Origin: Cellvibrionales bacterium
Lineage (GTDB): Bacteria > Pseudomonadota > Gammaproteobacteria > Pseudomonadales > UBA7239
Length of the DNA: 64,000 bases
NCBI GenBank assembly: GCA_016713115.1
Contig: JADJPU010000001.1
Location: 1,240,001-1,304,000, forward strand
Direction: 5' to 3'
The notes under the pieces are model-generated. The model searched no databases, was not told the origin of the DNA, and saw nothing but the letters and a program-made list of their open reading frames with translations. This document shows, in pieces, positions 58,695 through 64,000 of this stretch. The translations under genes and the position numbers were made by a program. Positions within the stretch are counted from its first letter, which is position 1. Each line of letters starts with the position of its first letter.

Positions 58695-61600
58695 TCACAG
58701 TGCATCCAATGCCAACCTTCTCGCTGCAACCCCATCTGTTTTGCCGCTACCGAGTTTTGGAATGGCAGGCACTTGCACATATTCGGCGGGCATCATCAGG
58801 GCGAGTGTATCGGAAGCGAGCATCATTTTGCGTAAATCATCTTCGTCAATATTGGCGGCGTAGAGCAACACGATGCGCTCACCTTTTTTCTCGTCGGGTA
58901 TGTTTACGGCTAATAAATCAATCGCGTAATCCGGCGTGATGCTGGTGGTGGCAATCACGCGCTGCACAGCTTCTTCCACCGCCGCGAGTGAAATCATTTC
59001 ACCGCCAATTTTGGCAAAACGCGAATAGCGATCGACGATAACTAAAAAACCATCTTCATCGAGATGGCCTTTGTCGCCCGTTTTGTACCAGCGCTGGCCG
59101 TCGATCTCGACGATGGCTTGTGCCGTTTTTTCTGCATCGTTGAGATAGCCGAGCATCACTTGAGTGCCGGCGATCAAAATCAAACCGTCTTCCTGTGGTG
59201 GCAGTTTTTCTAAGCTGTGTGGATCGACGATGCGAAACGCAGTGCCAGGTAGTGGCAAACCAACAGTGCCATTTTTTTGTCCGCGCTGTACGAACCAGTA
59301 GCGGTCATCGAGTTGATCGGGAATATTGACGCTGGCCACCGGCGTGGTTTCGGTGGCGCCATAACCTTCAAACAAATCGACATTGAATTTCAGTTTGAAT
59401 GCATCGCGCACATCGGGCGCCAGTTTTTCTGCACCAGCCACTACCACGCGCAATGATTGCAACATCAGCGGATGAATTTTGGCGTTGCGCACATACAGGC
59501 GCAAGAAAGTGGAAGTGCCGCACAGCACGGTGGCTTTGTGGCGCGCAATGGCTTTGGCGGTGCCGAGCACATCGGTAGGGTCTGGATGGCACACGACTGG
59601 GATCCCTTCCAGCAGTGGCATAAAACTGGTGACGGTTAAACCAAACGAATGAAACAAGGGCAGACTGCCGACGATCACATCGTCGCGTCGTGTGTTCAAC
59701 ACATCGGACACTTGCACGCAGTTGGCGATGATGTTGCGGTGCGACAACACAACGCCTTTGGGTTTTCCTTCGCTGCCACTGGAAAATAAAATCGCAGCGG
59801 CATCATCTAAGTGATGATATTTTTTGCTGAACAAGCGATACAGCCAGCGTGCGGGCAGTAATAGCATCAAGGCAGCAAAAACCATTTGATAGGGCAGGAT
59901 ACTGGCTTTCATATCTTCGAGATAACGCAGGCGCACGCCAGAAAAAATAGTCTCTACCGCCACACCTTTTTGCTCCAGTTTTTTCAAAAACAAACGCGAG
60001 CTGTATACAGTTTGAATATCAGCGGCATCCAATGCAGCTTCAATGGCTTCTGCGCTGGCGGTGTAATTTAAATTCACCACGGTTTTGCCGGCGAGCAATG
60101 CGGCCATGTTGCCGATCAAACCGGCGCTTGAGGTGGGCAGTAGTAAACCGACGCGCTGTTCGCGGCTGAATGTTTTGATGCGCTGTGCAAACAGCAGCAC
60201 GGCCATCAACAAACGAAAATTACTCAATTGCGTGCCGCTGCTATCCATCACGCTAATTTGGCGCAGATTGCGTTTCGCAGTGCGCAACCACGCGAGCGGC
60301 AGCGGATCCAACCAGTCGGTCTGTTGTTGCCACGCACCTATCGATAATTCAGCGACTTTTTGCTTCACCTGCGTGGCTTGCGTGGTGATCGGCAGCGTTT
60401 CGCCGAAAGCGACCAAAATATTGCGCTTGATACCGCGTGTGCGATTTTCGTGCAGCTTTTCGCTGGCACGCGACAAACGACTGCCCCACAAGCCGTGTAA
60501 ATAAAACGGTACGATGCTGCCGTCTACGCCATCTACTGTGCGTTCAAAACCGTGGCGAAACTCACCGAGTTGGCCATTGCGGCTGATCGCGCCTTCGGGA
60601 AATAAGCACACCACCTGCCCATCTTTTAATAAACGATTGATTTCTTGTAAGGCGTTTTTGCTATTGCCGCTGGCGATGGGAATAGCGCCGACCGCTTTCA
60701 AAAATGGCCGCAAAAACCACAAGTTATAAATTTCGCGCTGCATCACAAAATGTATTGGGCGCGGGCAGGCAATTTGCACCATCGCCCAATCAATCCAACT
60801 GATGTGATTGCCGAGCAGCAACACGCCGCCGGTGCGCGGAATACGATCAAAGCCACTGACATCAATGCGATACGCGCCGCGAAACAGCGCGGTAAACACA
60901 ATACGCACAAATGATTGCGGCAGTTGTGACACGGTGTAACCAGCGCCGATCACTGCCACAATGGTGAGCAAAACAAACATACCGCTGCTCGTTAAGCCAA
61001 TCCAAGACGCGCTCGCCGTGACGGCGAGAAAACTCAGCATGGTGACATTTTGTACCCAGTTATTGCCGGCGAGTACGGTGCCAATTTTTTCTGCACTCGC
61101 TTGGTATTGAATCAACGCATTGAGAGGAATAATAAATAAACCGCCCGCTATGCCTATCGCCAACATCAACAGTGCCAGCGAAAAAGTGGTATGCAAAGCG
61201 GGCAAGATCGCCAAGCTGCACGCGATGCCAAGTGCGCCGACAGGAATCAAACCGGTTTCAATGTGATGGCGAGAAATGCGACCGGCAAACAGCGAGCCGA
61301 TCATCACACCGATGCCGGTGATAGCGAGCATCGCTTGGATGGCGACGGTGTTGTGTTCTTGCAAGCGCTCTTCGGCAAAAGTAGGGAAAACCGCGATCAA
61401 GGATTGCGCCAACCCCCAGTAAGTCGACAGGCCGATAATGGACAACCAAATCACGCGCTGTTCGCGCAGCGTTTTGACATTGCGACGCAAATAGTCACCG
61501 CGAAAATATTGCAACACAGAAAATGCTTCGTGGCTTTTATCGGTAGAAAAATTAGGCAGCCGATAGGCAAGCACTAACTCAATCACACTGTTGCCCACCA

Positions 61601-62165
61601 ACAACCAGCCCAGTGGCACCATGAGCTGCAACATGGCATCAGCTGTTTTTGCATCTGGGTGTGCCGCCAGCGTGCGTTCAAATAAAAAAGAAAACACAAA
61701 CATGCCGGAGAGAATGGCGATCGTTGTTGTGGCTTGTACCACGCCATTGCCAGCGGCGATATTGTCGGTGCCGCCAACTTCACGGATGTAGCCGTATTTC
61801 GCTGGCGAATAAAACGCACTTTTCGCGGCGAGAATAAGTGTTAGGGCAAAGGCCGCACGAAACCAACCCTGTGCATAGCAAAAAGTAATCAGCAAGGTGA
61901 CGACGACAGCAGCCCATGCGGCAATTTGCATCACGCGTGGTTTGGGGTAGCGGTTAGCTGCATGTCCTGCAGGAGAAAACAGCAGGATGAACGGCAGCAA
62001 AATCATGGCGTTGACCACGGCAATTAAGGCGCTTTGCGTGGTGCCATCAAAAATTTTGAACACGGTATTTTGAATCACAATTTTGTGGCCGAGATCCACA
62101 AAGGCGTTGAGAAACAGCATTGCCACATACGGCGTAAAGCCGCGTCGTCTGAATAAATCCCACAT
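58695..62165 (-). CDS. aas: Fused LplT-Aas: lysophospholipid transporter, acyltransferase and acyl-ACP synthetase
   Basis: A 1156-residue three-domain protein. Residues 1-420 are an MFS lysophospholipid flippase (LplT-like) with about 12 membrane segments. Residues 430-630 are a PlsC acyltransferase (GNHISWIDW, FPEGAISRNG). Residues 650-1156 are an AMP-binding acyl-ACP synthetase (ILFSSGSEGKPKGVVLSH, GYGATETTPVASVN, WYKTGDKGHLDEDGF). It would recycle lysophosphatidylethanolamine by flipping it inward and re-acylating it. ATG 62165 follows AGGAGAAAAACG. In E. coli lplT and aas are separate adjacent genes. Confidence 0.93.
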   Translation of the reverse strand: MWDLFRRRGFTPYVAMLFLNAFVDLGHKIVIQNTVFKIFDGTTQSALIAVVNAMILLPFILLFSPAGHAANRYPKPRVMQIAAWAAVVVTLLITFCYAQGWFRAAFALTLILAAKSAFYSPAKYGYIREVGGTDNIAAGNGVVQATTTIAILSGMFVFSFLFERTLAAHPDAKTADAMLQLMVPLGWLLVGNSVIELVLAYRLPNFSTDKSHEAFSVLQYFRGDYLRRNVKTLREQRVIWLSIIGLSTYWGLAQSLIAVFPTFAEERLQEHNTVAIQAMLAITGIGVMIGSLFAGRISRHHIETGLIPVGALGIACSLAILPALHTTFSLALLMLAIGIAGGLFIIPLNALIQYQASAEKIGTVLAGNNWVQNVTMLSFLAVTASASWIGLTSSGMFVLLTIVAVIGAGYTVSQLPQSFVRIVFTALFRGAYRIDVSGFDRIPRTGGVLLLGNHISWIDWAMVQIACPRPIHFVMQREIYNLWFLRPFLKAVGAIPIASGNSKNALQEINRLLKDGQVVCLFPEGAISRNGQLGEFRHGFERTVDGVDGSIVPFYLHGLWGSRLSRASEKLHENRTRGIKRNILVAFGETLPITTQATQVKQKVAELSIGAWQQQTDWLDPLPLAWLRTAKRNLRQISVMDSSGTQLSNFRLLMAVLLFAQRIKTFSREQRVGLLLPTSSAGLIGNMAALLAGKTVVNLNYTASAEAIEAALDAADIQTVYSSRLFLKKLEQKGVAVETIFSGVRLRYLEDMKASILPYQMVFAALMLLLPARWLYRLFSKKYHHLDDAAAILFSSGSEGKPKGVVLSHRNIIANCVQVSDVLNTRRDDVIVGSLPLFHSFGLTVTSFMPLLEGIPVVCHPDPTDVLGTAKAIARHKATVLCGTSTFLRLYVRNAKIHPLMLQSLRVVVAGAEKLAPDVRDAFKLKFNVDLFEGYGATETTPVASVNIPDQLDDRYWFVQRGQKNGTVGLPLPGTAFRIVDPHSLEKLPPQEDGLILIAGTQVMLGYLNDAEKTAQAIVEIDGQRWYKTGDKGHLDEDGFLVIVDRYSRFAKIGGEMISLAAVEEAVQRVIATTSITPDYAIDLLAVNIPDEKKGERIVLLYAANIDEDDLRKMMLASDTLALMMPAEYVQVPAIPKLGSGKTDGVAARRLALDAL

Positions 62166-62272
62166 CGTTTTTCTCCTGTCTCGGTGCTGTTGCAGCAAGG
62201 TTTGACTGTAGCTTGCGCGAGGCAGACAATCAAACGAGCGCGAGAGCGAATAGCCGCGCGCAGGAGGCAAGC

Positions 62273-62653
62273 ATGACGGGCAAGGCGAGTATCCATCTGG
62301 CGCGCGCTTATGATGATTTATCGCAAGTGCACGGCGCGCGTTTGTTGGTTGATAGACTCTGGCCGCGCGGCGTGCAAAAAGAGCATCTGCATTTGAGTGA
62401 GTGGATACGCGATATTGCGCCGAGCAATGCGCTGCGCCAGTGGTTTGGACACGATCCAGATAAATGGCAAGCCTTTCGCCAACGCTACACTGCCGAGTTG
62501 GATAGCAATCCAGAAGCGGTGGCGCAGTGTGCCGCTTGGCTACATAAAGGTGCGGTGACGCTGCTCTACGGCGCGAAAGATCGCGAACACAACAACGCCG
62601 TGGTGTTGGCAGATTATTTAGCGCATCATGTTAAGAAAAAAAGGAAGTCGTAA
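62273..62653 (+). CDS. DUF488 family protein
   Basis: A 126-residue protein of the DUF488 family (short form). LLVDRLWPRGVQKEHLHL near residue 23 and the C-terminal TLLYGAKDREHNNAVVLADY are typical. The function is undetermined; a Lys/Arg-rich tail ends it. ATG 62273 is chosen; an upstream in-frame ATG at 62213 overlaps the promoter region of the divergent aas gene. It is followed after five bases by the formyl-H4folate cyclo-ligase gene. Confidence 0.9.
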   Translation: MTGKASIHLARAYDDLSQVHGARLLVDRLWPRGVQKEHLHLSEWIRDIAPSNALRQWFGHDPDKWQAFRQRYTAELDSNPEAVAQCAAWLHKGAVTLLYGAKDREHNNAVVLADYLAHHVKKKRKS

Positions 62654-62658
62654 ACGCC

Positions 62659-63333
62659 ATGTCAGTCAGTGACACACAAAAACCTACAGCGCGTTATGCC
62701 TCGCCGGTCTGTTATGCGGCTGATGTAGAAAGTGGTGTAGATGAGCAGCAGCAGCGTGACCTCGCGCGGTGGCGCAAAGCCGAGCGCCAACGCCAGCGTG
62801 AAATACGCCGCGCGTTAACGCCAGAGCAGCGTCAAACTTACGCACAGGCGATTGCTAAAAATATTGACGCGATCCTGGAAAAAAAATATGTCGATTTGCG
62901 CGGCAAAGTGTTGGGCGGCTATTGGCCGATTCAAGGTGAATTAGATTTAGTGTTTTGGTTTCATGCGCTGCACAAACGCGGCGTGCGCATTGCTCTGCCG
63001 ATCACCGAGCAGCAGGACGCGCCGTTAATTTTTCGCGCGTGGACTCCTGATACGGTGATGAAAAAAGATTGCTGGCATATTCCCATTCCGCCCGCAGAAA
63101 ATGCGCAACTCACGCCAGATATTTTGTTGGCGCCCTGCGTAGCATGGGATGCCGCCGGTTTCCGTTTGGGTTACGGCGGTGGCTATTTTGATCGCACGCT
63201 GGCAGCGTTAGCGCCTAAACCGTTTGTGATTGGCGTGGCGATGCAAGCCGCGCAACTGCCGACTATTTTTCCGCAGATTTACGATATTGCTATGGATGCG
63301 ATCGTGACGGAAGCGGGGGCTTTGTTTCCCTGA
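62659..63333 (+). CDS. ygfA: 5-formyltetrahydrofolate cyclo-ligase
   Basis: A 224-residue MTHFS-family enzyme making 5,10-methenyl-H4folate from 5-formyl-H4folate with ATP. Typical are the N-terminal RKAERQRQREIRRALT, GGYWPIQGELDL and the C-terminal LLAPCVAWDAAGFRLGYGGG followed by YFDRTL. The first 45 residues are an extra acidic, polar extension before the family start. Its product pool is shared with the corrinoid operon's folate acceptor, though the genes are far apart. Confidence 0.94.
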   Translation: MSVSDTQKPTARYASPVCYAADVESGVDEQQQRDLARWRKAERQRQREIRRALTPEQRQTYAQAIAKNIDAILEKKYVDLRGKVLGGYWPIQGELDLVFWFHALHKRGVRIALPITEQQDAPLIFRAWTPDTVMKKDCWHIPIPPAENAQLTPDILLAPCVAWDAAGFRLGYGGGYFDRTLAALAPKPFVIGVAMQAAQLPTIFPQIYDIAMDAIVTEAGALFP

Positions 63334-63442
63334 CGAGTGAGACTTCGCATTACAACTTTTACAGTGGAGTTGATTACTGAAGTGAAAGTTAAAAAATCAC
63401 CGGCAGATTGGGTGGTTGAGATGGATAAAGCGTTAACTGTGG

Positions 63443-63471
63443 TTTACATTTCTTTGGTTGTTGCCTATAGT
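63443..63471 (+). promoter_or_regulatory. Sigma-70-type promoter of the toxin-antitoxin operon
   Basis: TTTACA at 63443-63448 and TATAGT at 63466-63471 are separated by exactly 17 bases. The expected transcription start falls at or next to the ATG at 63478, so the mRNA would be leaderless. The stretch 63334-63442 shows nothing else. Confidence 0.6.
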
Positions 63472-63477
63472 TGACCC

Positions 63478-63783
63478 ATGATTGATGTTCTAAAAAGCAG
63501 TACTTTCAATGATTGGCTGAACAACCTAAAGGATTTGCGTGCTCGCGCCAAAGTACAGGCTCGAATAGACAGGGTGGCTACTGGCAACTTTGGAGATGCA
63601 AAATCTGTTGGTGATGGCGTGAGTGAGCTGCGTATCGACTATGGGCAAGGTTACCGCGTGTACTTCCTGCGGTATGGAGTTGTGCTGGTAGTGTTGCTTT
63701 GTGGTGGTGATAAAAGCTCACAAGCTGCTGACATTGAAAAAGCCAAACGTTTAGCCGCTCAGTGGCGGGAGGAATCAAAATGA
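63478..63783 (+). CDS. HigB/Gp49-type addiction-module toxin
   Basis: A 101-residue RelE-superfamily toxin of the phage-derived Gp49-like/TIGR02683 group. Typical features are the N-terminal STFNDWLNNLKDLRARAKVQ, GVSELRIDYGQGYRVYFLR and LLCGGDKSSQAADIEKAKRL. Such toxins cleave ribosome-bound mRNA. The antitoxin gene overlaps the end (ATGA), with toxin first as usual for HigBA-type modules. No Shine-Dalgarno precedes the start. Confidence 0.93.
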   Translation: MIDVLKSSTFNDWLNNLKDLRARAKVQARIDRVATGNFGDAKSVGDGVSELRIDYGQGYRVYFLRYGVVLVVLLCGGDKSSQAADIEKAKRLAAQWREESK

Positions 63784-64000
63784 CAGAAGTATTTAGCCGT
63801 TATGACACCGCCGAGCATTTACGCACCGAAGAAGAAGTCGCGCTATACCTAGAGGCGTGTTTAGAAAATGCCGGCAATGATCCTGCTTTCATCGCACAAG
63901 CCCTTGGGGTAGTAGCGAGAGCAAGAAACATGAGCCAGCTAGCCCGCGATGTAGGTATATCGCGTGAAGGGTTATACAAAGCTCTTTCTACTAATGGCAA
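63780..64000 (+). CDS. Helix-turn-helix antitoxin (3' end outside window)
   Basis: At least 73 residues of an addiction-module antidote protein. MTEVFSRYDTAEHLRTEEEV is the start and a helix-turn-helix lies at about residues 50-68 (NMSQLARDVGISREGLYKAL). It pairs with the preceding toxin and likely represses the operon. The gene is cut by the end of the window. Confidence 0.9.
   Translation, partial: MTEVFSRYDTAEHLRTEEEVALYLEACLENAGNDPAFIAQALGVVARARNMSQLARDVGISREGLYKALSTNG

Overview
The window reads as a chromosomal segment of a gammaproteobacterium. Evidence for this is the gene set cmoA/cmoB, lptM-lysA, pcnB-folK-panB, the YajQ family, an OprI/Lpp-type murein lipoprotein and a fused LplT-Aas. 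Genes are densely packed, many with 4-base start/stop overlaps. I saw no rRNA, tRNA, CRISPR array, insertion sequence or prophage. A marine Cellvibrionales-like lineage would fit, but that is a guess.

Layout. Bases 1-1424 hold three tandem paralogous genes of unknown function. Bases 1477-7321 (minus) hold a corrinoid methyl-transfer operon: a TetR regulator with a 16-bp palindrome in front of it, a RACo-type corrinoid activase, a corrinoid protein, an MtmB-like substrate methyltransferase that lacks pyrrolysine, and a methyl-H4folate methyltransferase. Bases 7347-11374 hold housekeeping genes (gmk, panB, a deoxynucleoside kinase, folK, pcnB). Bases 11600-13442 hold a Braun-type lipoprotein ending in lysine and two L,D-transpeptidases. 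Bases 13620-18493 hold phosphate uptake (PhoU-like, Pit), cmoBA, an aldo/keto reductase and the YajQ protein. Bases 18499-21989 look like a polyprenyl-phosphate-arabinose pathway (HAD-UbiA, DprE1-like, DprE2-like). Bases 22010-26327 hold an acyl-CoA dehydrogenase with a split MaoC hydratase, a TRL lipoprotein, a PPi-type phosphofructokinase and a PHA-system protein.

Bases 26348-43554 (minus) are a cobalamin region. It contains btuB behind one cobalamin riboswitch, a VapBC module, and a long operon behind a second cobalamin riboswitch. The operon encodes cobalt uptake (CbtBA), CbiX cobaltochelatase and the corrin-ring enzymes of the early-cobalt-insertion route up to the a,c-diamide, then cobD and cobC; cobO lies just upstream of the riboswitch. 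Genes for precorrin-6A reductase, cobyric acid synthase and nucleotide-loop assembly are not in the window.

Bases 43557-64000 hold a RIO-type kinase, lptM-lysA, a NUDIX protein, an F420-type luciferase-like oxidoreductase facing a glycosyltransferase/methyltransferase/alpha-barrel trio, and a Kef-type antiporter. They also hold a NrtABC-like ABC transporter with a porin behind a sigma-54 promoter, an OsmC protein, a fused LplT-Aas, a formyl-H4folate cyclo-ligase and a HigBA-type toxin-antitoxin cut by the window end.

How it fits together. The cell appears to make or salvage B12 under riboswitch control, and the corrinoid operon would use it to move methyl groups from an unknown methylated substrate to tetrahydrofolate. 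The pyrrolysine-free MtmB-like operon is the best candidate for an undescribed system.
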